From Hemileia vastatrix (Eukaryota > Basidiomycota > Pucciniomycetes > Pucciniales > Zaghouaniaceae), in assembly GCA_030280995.1 (NCBI GenBank), contig JASXTE010000001.1:534501-598500 (forward strand): 64,000 nucleotides of DNA. Reading direction: 5' to 3'. The notes under the pieces are model-generated. The model was not told the DNA's origin. It saw only the letters and a list, made by a program, of their open reading frames with translations, and made no database searches. Of this stretch, positions 44,440-53,537 are shown piece by piece. Both the position numbers and the translations under genes were made by a program. Each line of letters opens with the position of its first letter. Within the stretch, counting starts at the first letter, position 1.

Positions 44440-44940
44440 CCTCAGTTTTAAGTCTTGGGGGACCATCCTCATTTTATAGTCTTGGGGGACTCAAAAAAAC
44501 CCTCAGTTTAAAGTCTTGGGGGGCTCAAAAACCTAAATCATATACCCAGAACCAGAGATCAACCACATTAAGACACAGAGAAAAAACTAACATTCTGGGG
44601 TAATTGTGAATAGAGCAGCCAGCCCATCAATTACCCCAAACTTGCCTTTGCTAAATTCAGAGGCTCCCCCTGTGGATACCCTCCACAAATCTTTCAAACC
44701 AACTCCAACAACAAAAACTTTTCCCTCAGTTTATAGTCTTGGGGGACTTACAACCCTCAGTTTAAAGTCTTGGGGGACCAACACAGTGTTCAGTTTAAAG
44801 TCTTGACGGACTACTTCTTGACAAAATCTTGAAACCAGCCAGTTTAAAGTCTTGGAGGACTTACAGAAACCAGATTTCAGTTTAAAGTCTTGATGGACTG
44901 ATAAATTTTCCAGTTTAGAGTCATAGAGGACTGTCAGAAT
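44440..44940 (+). repeat. Array of a ~22-bp motif in element B
   Basis: Nine copies of GTTTAAAGTCTTGGGGGACT-like sequence occur at about 44445, 44469, 44504, 44728, 44758, 44790, 44840, 44879 and 44910, with irregular spacing. One hairpin module is within it (GGGGTAATTG 44597-44606 pairing with CAATTACCCC 44628-44637). Two more copies are near 47378 and 47636. Related sequence is found inside pol (49440, 49477, 51518, 51584). It lies between antisense genes 1 and 2. Confidence 0.88.
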
Positions 44941-45079
44941 CTTGCATGAATCTGACCCAGCCAATTTCATGCAATACACACACAGATAGACCCACGGAGC
45001 GTCCGCCTTCACTTCATCTTCTACTCATCACTGACAAAATCTTCTCTTATCCTTTTCCTCACCTTTCACACCACAAATC

Positions 45080-46677
45080 ATGTCTGGATCCCCTGCTGTT
45101 GACTCCTCTACTCTTCCTTGCTTCACTGCTCCAAGGGACTATGCCTGCAAACAGTGCATCCACATTTGCAGACCTTGCACATTCACTCTTCCAAATCCAG
45201 AAGCCAAATTCTACAACAGGGCTTGTGACTCTTTCTATTCCAAAAAAAAGAAATGTGACAGAGATGCCCACTATCCTATTCCTCCGCCTTCTCCTTCTCA
45301 CAAGTTCATCTCCAGATCCCCTACCAGGTCTCCAGAACTTGGTCCATCCTCTTCCTCTCTATCTTCAGCTCCTTCCAGAAGATCCAGAAGCTCAGCTTCC
45401 CGCACTCTTCCCAAAAGACCAGCCTTAGCTTCTCAAGAAACTGTTTTTATCACTGCTAAATTAGCTCCAAAAGCTTCAAAATCAACCCCTAGGCTTCTAG
45501 ACCGCGTCCAGGCGGCCCGGCCGACGTCGGGCAGCCCACCCGCCTCACCAAACAGTGAAAATCAGGGCCAAAACCTCCAAAAACGGCCAGAAAATAGCCA
45601 AATTCATCCAGACAACAATAACAACTCCACACAACTACCTCCTACTGCTCCCAGAGAAATGCAATCCACCCTTCCAAAATCCAAAAACACCAAAATTTCC
45701 CAGATTTCTAAGAGAACTGCCAGAGAACCCCAAGAAGAAACCAGAACACCACACACTGCTCCACAACAACAACTTCATCCCCAACTAAGACAAAGAAACT
45801 ACACCTCTCCTCTGTCAGCCAACTACTCTTCTGACAGTTCCATCTCTTCAAATTCTCCATCCAGTAGAGAGTAGTCTGCTTCCAAATCCCCCTCTCCTGC
45901 TCCATCCTTTAACAACCCTGGTACTCCATCACCAGCACCTCCTCCAGCTGAATTCAGCAGAAATAACAGCCACAACAACAACAACAATCTCACTTCTCCA
46001 ACTAGGCCCCAGGAACATCAGCATCCCAGTTCACCTTCTCAGGATCCTTCAGAGGAAGACCATGAGAATCCATATCTTTCCCTAGTTGATCCACCCACTA
46101 TGACAATAACAAAATCGTCAGAGATCCAAATCCCAGCTGCTTACAGATTTGATGAGCTTCCAATCTGTAAGTACCAAATTAATTATTCCATTTCTTCAAC
46201 AAAAATAATTACTGATCCAATTCTTCTTGTCTAGTTGGCACCCCTCCTCCTGAATCTATTATTGGAGTTGGCCAAACTCTTGAAACTTCTTTGACCCTGG
46301 ATTATGGAGACATGAAGAAACACCTAAGCACCATGTGTTCCAATATGCTAAAAGCCTTTGCCCTCCATGGACCCTTGAATGACTTTGAAAAATCCTTGAG
46401 AAAGCGCCTACTGGACGACCACTGGAAAATGTCTAGGATCATTAAACACACATTCCAGCACTCCATTCCTGCCTCTTCTTCTTCCTCCTCTGAACTTCCC
46501 TCTAATACAATCCCTGATCATTACAATCCCTATAATCTCTCCAGCAGGATGCACTTCAAAGAACACAGTGCTTCCCACAATCCCAACAAAAAACAAAAAC
46601 GTCATCACAATCCGGACCAGCCTCCAGAAGCTTCATCATCCAGACAACGAGCTCCTGCACAAAGATTAGAAACATAA
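45080..46677 (+). pseudogene. Antisense gene 2 of element B: Zn2Cys6-type, spliced, one stop
   Basis: Exon 1 runs from ATG 45080 to 46166. The intron is 46167-46234 (68 bp, GTAAGT...TCTAG) and exon 2 is 46235-46677. The phases fit (1 + 2) and give 510 codons. The cluster at residues 22-63 reads CKQC-IHICRPC ... ACDSF-x6-C: C-x2-C-x6-C-x15-C-x2-F-x6-C, so Cys 5 is Phe here but Cys in B'. A long Ser/Pro/Asn-rich middle follows, interrupted by one TAG (45872-45874). The C-terminal domain in exon 2 has LTLDYGDMKKHLSTMCSNML, FEKSLRKRLLDDHWKMSR and a basic PNKKQKRHH end, which resembles a nuclear localisation signal. The intron is conserved in B'. A transcription-factor-like role is inferred. Confidence 0.7.
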
Positions 46678-47904
46678 TAATAATATAAAACAATTAATAA
46701 AAATAATTTCAGAATTTTTTTTTTTTTTGTATTCTATCCACTAATATACTAAAATTAAAAATTAATAACTAAAATGAAATGAAATAAAATAAATGAAATA
46801 AAATAAAATATAAAAAATAATACAAATGGTATCCCCCTGCCAATTGATGAGCTGATCCCCTGATACCTTAACCACATCCAAGTGCACCTTTATGTGGATA
46901 CACAATTAATTCTTTTAAATGGTTAGCAGAAAACAAAATTCAATAAATTTAGAAATTCAGAAAATAATAAAAAATAATGAAACACAGAAACACATGAAAT
47001 AAATAATAATTAAAAATAAGAAAATAGCATTGCCTGGCCAATTGATGAGCCTTTCCCCACCAATGCTTGCCCACATCCAGGTGACCCTGATGTGGTAACA
47101 CCCTATCTTTTTGATTTTATAATTTTAAACAACCCCCATAAAAAAATTAAAAGAAAAAAAGAGAAAAAAGAAAATAATCTAAAACTTCTATCTAGCACAA
47201 ACATAACTGCAAAATCAAAGACAGTCCAGCTCCATAGATGGTCCAATAAGGGAAAGTCCGGTCCATAGAAATGATCACTGGGTGGGCTCCCTCCAATAAG
47301 TAAAAATGATGGGAGACCACCAGTGATCCACCACCAATCTGAAAGAACCAAAGATAAAGAAGCCAGTCCCAAACCAGTTTAAAGTCATAGCGGACTTAAA
47401 ACCTGAATAATAAACAACAGAACTAGAATTCAACTAGGAAAAAAAAAGACTTGAGACAGACATTCTGGGGTAACTGTTCTACAGAACAGCCAGCTCATCA
47501 GTTACCCCCACACTTGCCAAAATAAAATCTAGAAGCCCCCCCTGGGTACCTTCTAACAAAAACACAACATTCAACACAAAAAACCAAAACCAATAAGAGT
47601 GAAGAATCCGGCACTTGAAAACCAAAGGAAATTCCAGTTTAAAGTCATAGAGGACTAAAACCTGTGAAAATAAACCAATACTAGGGTTCAACCAAATTAA
47701 GAGAAAGGGTTGGAAACAGACAATCATGGGTAACTGTTGATAGAGCAGCCAGCCCATTGGTCAGCCCTACACTTGCCAAGATCAAATCTAGAAGCCCCAC
47801 CCATGGGCACCCTCTAACAAAAGTTTCCAACAAACAGATGCATAGCATCCCCACAAAAAAAAACAAAACTAAAGAATGGTCCGTAGTTTATCCTCATAGC
47901 GGAG
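46678..47904 (-). repeat. 3' non-coding region of element B with hairpin modules
   Basis: Four stem-loop modules occur. GGTATC 46828-46833 pairs with GATACC 46862-46867, then CCACAT/ATGTGG 46872-46897. GCATTG 47028-47033 pairs with CAATGC 47061-47066, then CCACATC 47071-47077 with GATGTGG 47089-47095. GGGGTAACTG 47467-47476 pairs with CAGTTACCCC 47499-47508. A decayed copy is at 47723-47765. Each of the latter type is followed by a CTTGCC...TCTAGAAGCCCC segment. The region separates pol from antisense gene 2 and has no protein-coding signal. Confidence 0.8.
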
Positions 47905-49173
47905 TCAATCTTCTTCATGCCTAGTGCCTCTGGGATAAAACCTCTTCACTTGGTCTGCAGCCACCCTCTTTTTCAAGATTTCACCATCCAACTCTTCCAA
48001 AACATAAGAACCTCCAGACGCCTGAGATCTGACTCTGTAAGGTCCATTCCAACTGTCAGCAAACATTTTCACCCACTGACTCTCCAAACTTCTATTATAC
48101 ACCAAAACCAAACAACCAGGTTTCAAGGGATTCCTGAGTCTATGAGCCAACTTCTTGTCCTAGTACCTGACTGATTGATTCCTAATCTTCATCATTCTAG
48201 AGTATGCCTTCTCTTGACATTCCTCTCTACATTCCAACTGTTACATCCTGGCACAGAGAAAATCTTCTTTTGAGTGCACGTCATCCCAATCAATTCCAAG
48301 ATAAGAGACAGCTTCTAAGTCCACTGGTAGAAAGGCTTTATGACCAAACATTAACTCATAAGGAGAATAGCCAGTTGACCTCTTCACAGTGACCCTATCC
48401 GCAAATAAAACCAAGGGTAAATAATGCCTCCACTTTTCGGCACTATCTCCACACATCTTCACCAAAGCATTCTTGATAACTTGATGGCCTCTTTCAACCA
48501 TGCCTTCAGCTTCAGGATAATACGGTGTAGCCACTCTAACCCTAGAACCAACACTAGCCACAGCTTCTTTAAATTCGGCACCAAACTCTGGCCCACCATC
48601 AACAGTCACCAACTTCATCAACCCATACCTATAAATCCACTCCTTCTTCAAAAACTCTGCCACATTCTTGGCAGTCAAATTAACCAGAGGCACTGCCTCA
48701 ACCCAACCAGACAAATCATCCCTAGCAACAATCAAGTATTTATACCTGCCCTCTTTAGTATGAACAGCATCCAGACTGACCCTTCCAAAAACAGTTGATT
48801 CCCCAGTAGCACTGCCCACCTCTTTAGGTTTCAAGTGACTTCTTCTTTGACATTCTTCACAAGATTGAACCCTACCCTGCACAGCCAACTTCATACCCCG
48901 CCACCAAAATCTGTCTGCTACTCTTCTATAAGTCTCCTTAAAGCCTCTATGACCAAGGTCTTCATGCAAAGACTTCAAAACCAATTCTTGACCCTTCTTC
49001 TGAGTCACCACCACTTGAGGATTTGGATGTCTCCTCCTCATCAACCGCCTTCCTGACACATAAAATCCAGGACTCTTCTTCTTGATTGCCAACCAAGTAT
49101 CATCATAACAACTATCTGGCCTCTCCAAGGTCAACAGATATTCAACCAAAATAAAATAAAACACAGATTGACC
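47905..49173 (-). pseudogene. Element B integrase with C-terminal tail
   Basis: Frame 49164-48241 (307 residues) has the zinc region (HEDLGHRG, CEECQRR) and the full catalytic core with VSLDAVHTKEG, VTVDGGPEF and YYPEAEGMVERGHQ (D, D, E present). A TAA at about 48243 follows CARM where B' reads on; the tail continues through IRNQSVRY, a TAG in place of Trp, then 48150-47905 (LRNPLKPGCLVLVYNR, WNGPYRVRSQ, KRFYPRG). The junction with RNase H near 49164-49174 needs a frame change. The integrase is therefore nearly intact but cannot be made as one chain here. Confidence 0.9.
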
Positions 49174-49845
49174 TCAGGTCTCATCTTCAAAATCCAACAA
49201 AACAACATCCAAGGGTACAACTCTGTCATCAAAATCACCAGTGTGAACATGAGCCAATTGAGCAGCCCAACCAGGACACCAATCCTTAAATTTTGGAACG
49301 TCCTTCTCATTCCACTGAACCTTGTGAGAATCCAGTTCACTAACAAAAACACCCTTTTCCAATTTTGAGCTGTCCCAAACAACAACTCCATCTTCATCAA
49401 CAAAAACATCCTTATCACCAGAATCAAGATCAGATCCAGCCAGTTTAACCTCTTGGGGGAGGTCAGAACAATCATCCAGTTTAGCCTCATGGGGGAGGAA
49501 AGAAAAATCCTCAGCACCCTTTGTGCTGGCCCTAATCACTGGAACATCTTCGTCAAACTCTTCAGAATCAGAATCCTCATCTGTAGGTGGCCTCCTTGAT
49601 AACCCATCAGGCATAGTAAAAAATTTACCTGGTTTGTGTACCAGGTCAAAAGAAAAATGTTGAATAAATGCCACCCACCTAGTCATTGGAGCATTTGGAA
49701 GACTAGGTGTATTGATCATCTGAACCAAAGATTTTGCATCCACCTGCAGCTCAAAATGCTGCCCCCACAGAACCGTCTGTAGCTTCTTTAAAATTTTAGC
49801 TACGCCACACAATTCCAACTTAGGTTGAGAATACCTAGATTCCAC
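49174..49845 (-). CDS. Element B RNase H, second part, and linker
   Basis: 223-residue frame directly after the RT ORF, separated by one TAG at 49846-49848 where B' has a Glu codon (GAG). It carries the rest of RNase H: LELCGVAKILKKL, LQVDAKSLVQM (Asp), HKPGKFFTMPDGLSRR. Then comes an acidic linker with the repeated LPHEAKL and LPQEVKL, which are encoded by copies of the element's dispersed ~22-bp motif. It removes the RNA strand during reverse transcription in the known family role. Confidence 0.85.
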   Translation of the reverse strand: MESRYSQPKLELCGVAKILKKLQTVLWGQHFELQVDAKSLVQMINTPSLPNAPMTRWVAFIQHFSFDLVHKPGKFFTMPDGLSRRPPTDEDSDSEEFDEDVPVIRASTKGAEDFSFLPHEAKLDDCSDLPQEVKLAGSDLDSGDKDVFVDEDGVVVWDSSKLEKGVFVSELDSHKVQWNEKDVPKFKDWCPGWAAQLAHVHTGDFDDRVVPLDVVLLDFEDET

Positions 49846-52125
49846 CTAATTAAACACCACAGACTCATACCTTACTGGCCTGACCCTCCCAGTCTTATCC
49901 TCCTGAGACAAAACAGCACCAGCAGCAATATAGCTTGAGTCCACTGCCAGATAAATCTTTCCAGCACCAACACCATAATCCAACTTGTGAAGAATTATAT
50001 CTTCACCAACAACCTTTTTTAGCCTCTGAAAAGCCTCTTCACACTCGTCAGTCCATTCCCAATCTGCATCTTTTCTGGTCAACCTTCTTAAAGGTGAAGC
50101 CAACAAAGAAAAATCCTTAATGAAAATCCTGACATATACACATACACCTAAAAATCCTCTGACTTTAGTAGTATTTTTAGGCCTTGGCCATGCCTGAATT
50201 TTATTAATCTTCTTCTTTGCCATAATCCTTCCCTCTTTACATACCACATGACCCAGAAATTCCAAAGCAGGAACACAACAACAGAATTTTGACCCTGAAA
50301 TGGTCAAACCAGCCTCTTCAATCCTAAACAACACTCTCTCTAGAGTTATTGCATATTCCCACACAAACCTCCTTATTCCAGGGTTCTCCGATAACACCTC
50401 ATTACCATAATCAGTAGATGGTCCTTTAATTCCACCATCATCAATAAAAATACCAGCATGAGTAGGAACCTCATCCTGCAAAATCCAAGCCATCTGTGCT
50501 TGATAAACTGCCACTGAATTAGTTGCTCCTTGAGGCAACCTAGTGAGCTGAAATCTTCCCAAAGAAGTCTCAAAAGTTGTGAGAGGCCTTGAATCTGTAT
50601 GGAGTTCCCTCTCATCATAACCACCCATAATATCACCCAAACCATAACACACCCTTCCAGCAAAAGCTTCAACAAAATTCTCTGCACTTGGCGGCATACC
50701 AGCATCCTTGATAGTGACTCTATTCAAGGCTCTAAGATCATGAACCACCCTCAACTTTCCATTCTGATTCTTCACACAGAACACCGGACTTGAGTAACTG
50801 GATGTTGATTGTTCATATAACCCAGTCCTGACTCTTTCCCTAACAATCTCCACAAAATCCTCTCTGATAGCAGCTGGAATTGGAATAGGTTTGATTTGCC
50901 AAGGTTCATGACAAACAACAGGAATCAAGTAAGGTTCCCCATAAGAGTGCTTCAATACACCCCTTTCCTCCTCAAAAAATGCCACCGCTTTTTCCCTTAG
51001 CACAATAACGTGCAACAACAACTTCTTTTCTTCCTCAGACAACCACCCATCAGGACCAAAATTAACAACTTTCAATCTTTCCACAGTCACCCTAGCCGTC
51101 TCTACAAATTCTGGAGGATTCTTCACCAAAGGAGTACAGTACGGATCTCTTGACAAAGGAGGTCTCTTCAAAGGCGGATTCAAACCCACAGGCATAGGCT
51201 CATTAACAGGCCTAATCTTCTGCGCTACCTTCTTATACTTTGCCGCTCCACCTTCAACTTGAGGGATCTTCAGGAATTCTTCACCACCAGACCTGGAACA
51301 AAAACCAAGGGTTTCCCCATTGCTCACATGTGTGGCCAAGGTAATGTTTTTGACAGGTTTAGAAGAAACCCTAGCGGTGCACAATTGGGAGGACTTACTT
51401 TTACACCCCAATCTCACCACTCCAAAACTTTTCCGCAATTCCACACCTTCATCCTCACTTCCAACTTCCAAATCTTCAAATCTTGATTCATCTTCTAAAT
51501 CACATCTTCTAAAATTGTGCAGTTTATCTTCATGCTGGAGGTCCAAAAATAGATCTTGATGATCTTCTCTCTTCAACATTTTCTGCAGTTTAACCTCATG
51601 CTGGAGGCCCAAAAATAGATCTTGACGATCTTCACAAAAGTATTTTGCATCTTCTTTCTTCATTATCTTCAGATTTTTTTCTTGATTTTCTTGAATTATC
51701 TTGAAATTTTTAGCTTCTTTTCTTGAGTTTTCTTCTGTCCTACAAAAATAACCAGGGGTTTCCCCAATGCTCACAGGTGTGGCCCAGGTAATGTTTTTGA
51801 AAGGTGTAGAAGAAACCCTAGCGGTGCACAATTGGGAGGACTTACTTTTAGACCCCAATCTCACCGCCCCAAAACTTTTCCGCATATCTTTCAATAAAGA
51901 TATATAATCAATCTTCTTCTTTAAACTTGAATTAAAAATAATTAAGAATCTTGAGAGAGAACAGAGACTTGATAAAAAACTTGATGAATACTTGCAGAGA
52001 AGAGAAACATTAAAAAGAGAAAGTTGAAAATCCACTTGGTATATCTCCAAGGGAGCTGACCTACTACAAGCTGGGATTTCCTCATCTCGGGGAGAGGTTG
52101 TAGCACTAGGGTGATCAGCCCTCAT
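49846..52125 (-). CDS. Element B reverse transcriptase with long N-terminal linker
   Basis: 759 codons from ATG 52125-52123, which overlaps the protease stop by one base (TAATG). Residues 1 to about 330 are a linker holding an internal duplication (KSFGAVRLGSKSKSSQLCTA and KSFGVVRLGCKSKSSQLCTA). The RT spans about residues 340-660: YSSPVFCVKNQNGKLRVVHD, LGDIMGGYDE, LTRLPQGATNS and the catalytic box IFIDDGG near residue 560 with both Asp present. The C-terminus enters RNase H (YLAVDSSYIAAGAVLSQ, first Asp). It copies element RNA into DNA. The start is supported by the stop-start overlap; -1 frameshifting from the protease ORF is an alternative. Confidence 0.92.
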   Translation of the reverse strand: MRADHPSATTSPRDEEIPACSRSAPLEIYQVDFQLSLFNVSLLCKYSSSFLSSLCSLSRFLIIFNSSLKKKIDYISLLKDMRKSFGAVRLGSKSKSSQLCTARVSSTPFKNITWATPVSIGETPGYFCRTEENSRKEAKNFKIIQENQEKNLKIMKKEDAKYFCEDRQDLFLGLQHEVKLQKMLKREDHQDLFLDLQHEDKLHNFRRCDLEDESRFEDLEVGSEDEGVELRKSFGVVRLGCKSKSSQLCTARVSSKPVKNITLATHVSNGETLGFCSRSGGEEFLKIPQVEGGAAKYKKVAQKIRPVNEPMPVGLNPPLKRPPLSRDPYCTPLVKNPPEFVETARVTVERLKVVNFGPDGWLSEEEKKLLLHVIVLREKAVAFFEEERGVLKHSYGEPYLIPVVCHEPWQIKPIPIPAAIREDFVEIVRERVRTGLYEQSTSSYSSPVFCVKNQNGKLRVVHDLRALNRVTIKDAGMPPSAENFVEAFAGRVCYGLGDIMGGYDERELHTDSRPLTTFETSLGRFQLTRLPQGATNSVAVYQAQMAWILQDEVPTHAGIFIDDGGIKGPSTDYGNEVLSENPGIRRFVWEYAITLERVLFRIEEAGLTISGSKFCCCVPALEFLGHVVCKEGRIMAKKKINKIQAWPRPKNTTKVRGFLGVCVYVRIFIKDFSLLASPLRRLTRKDADWEWTDECEEAFQRLKKVVGEDIILHKLDYGVGAGKIYLAVDSSYIAAGAVLSQEDKTGRVRPVRYESVVFN

Positions 52126-53498
52126 TAATCTAAAAAAGACAGACTCTCAATAGAGCCTGAGCCGCACTCCAAAAAACCAGAGGCAGCACCCACTTCCTTC
52201 CTTCTCCTGCAGCAGTCCATGCACTGGCACATTGAAGATAAACCAGGCCTAGTCTCCCAACCATCCTCTCCAGGGGATGACAACCTCATGTGAAGCCTCC
52301 TTTCGTCTTCACTTGTCAACTTCAAACTGATTCCCAAATCAAATTGATAACCAAATCTTGCCTGAAAATCCATCAAGAATGGCCCACCCAAAACTGCTTT
52401 TACATTACCTTTAGCAATGTAAAAATGAACCTTCCCTGAGGCTCCTCCAACATCTAACTTCACAAACTCTGAAGTTCCAACCAATTCAGTGACATGGCCA
52501 CTGATCCCTCTCAAATTCCCACCAATACCAGTTTTGATGGGGAGGCCCATATGAGTTGCCTCAAACAAAGAAATCAGGTTTATCTGAGAACCTGAATCCA
52601 CCAATGCCCTTGCCTCCCTGCCATTCAGAGTGACATTGACATATCCCAGAGGAGCAGAAAAATGAGTTTCCAACCCCTCACCAAACCTTTCAGCAGAAGC
52701 ACAAATGTATTCTACCTCACCAGAAGAAACCCTTCTCCTGTTCAACAACTTCTTCTGCCTATCAGCCAACCATGGACTGATAGCATACAATTCCCCATAA
52801 GACAGGGAAACCTGACCCTGGTTCATCCTTTCCAGGACAGAGTCCATAACATTAACTTGACCAGACACTACTGGCCTCTCAAAGTGAGCTCTTTGCTTCA
52901 CCACCTTGGTCCTAGAAGATTCTTGAGGACCAGCACCACCAACAGATTTACCATTAACAGGAACCAAACCAGATCCCTCACCAAAACCTCTGACTCCAAC
53001 AGGCTTTGGCAATGAAGCCAAAGGGACATCCTCCTCGGAGTCAGAATCCACCTCCATTGGCATTGGCTCACCATTCAGGTCCAATGCACCAAAACTAGGT
53101 GGGCCCATGTCAGCCATACCTTTCTGCATCTTGTACAGCTCCTCTTTGCTGTACCTTTTCCTAGCTGCACTCAGCTTAGGATCACCCTTTGAAGCATTTG
53201 GCTTTGGTTGGGCCTGAGAACTGCTCTTAGGCCTACCAACCTTCCCTGCTTCCACATCATAAACACCAGCCAAGCATTCACCACTTGACTGTCCACCACA
53301 AGAATACAACTCCAACCCACCAAAGAAAGTAGAAAAAGAGACCTTATTGACCTCCTTCCCCTTTCCCTTGACATCCTCATCTACCTTAACAGAAGACTTC
53401 CCCTGATCAGGAATCTCCTCAAACCTTGGCCTCCTTTGATTGAGACCACCCCTTCTTCTGACCAAATCAAAAGGAGCCTGCCCCTCACTGGGCTTCAC
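52125..53498 (-). CDS. Element B protease polyprotein part
   Basis: 457 codons. It lies in the same frame as gag, separated by one TAG (53538-53540) and 39 further bases before its ATG, so it may be reached by stop readthrough. The N-terminal half is basic and Pro/Ser-rich. Residues about 215-265 (MDSVLERMNQGQVSLSYGEL, AISPWLADRQKKLLNRR) are the pre-protease domain seen in basidiomycete gypsy elements. The protease follows, with ALVDSGSQINLIS near residue 300 (D-S-G) and VLGGPFLMDFQARF near 375. It ends DGWETRPGL and a Cys-rich tail (CQCMDCC). It would process gag-pol. Confidence 0.9.
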   Translation of the reverse strand: MKPSEGQAPFDLVRRRGGLNQRRPRFEEIPDQGKSSVKVDEDVKGKGKEVNKVSFSTFFGGLELYSCGGQSSGECLAGVYDVEAGKVGRPKSSSQAQPKPNASKGDPKLSAARKRYSKEELYKMQKGMADMGPPSFGALDLNGEPMPMEVDSDSEEDVPLASLPKPVGVRGFGEGSGLVPVNGKSVGGAGPQESSRTKVVKQRAHFERPVVSGQVNVMDSVLERMNQGQVSLSYGELYAISPWLADRQKKLLNRRRVSSGEVEYICASAERFGEGLETHFSAPLGYVNVTLNGREARALVDSGSQINLISLFEATHMGLPIKTGIGGNLRGISGHVTELVGTSEFVKLDVGGASGKVHFYIAKGNVKAVLGGPFLMDFQARFGYQFDLGISLKLTSEDERRLHMRLSSPGEDGWETRPGLSSMCQCMDCCRRRKEVGAASGFLECGSGSIESLSFLD

Positions 53499-53537
53499 AA
53501 AAGAACCGTCAGGGAACTTAAAAACCCTGCCATCAAA

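Noticed and set aside
47464..47512. Hammerhead ribozyme core (CTGATGAG on the minus strand inside the hairpin modules)
   Set aside because: Other copies of the module have TTGATGGG or CCAATGGG at the same place, no GAAA box follows at the right position, and no cleavage-site helix is visible.
49160..52125. Numerous plus-strand and other minus-strand frames across element B pol
   Set aside because: They are shadows of the long pol frames in other registers, with no independent motif.
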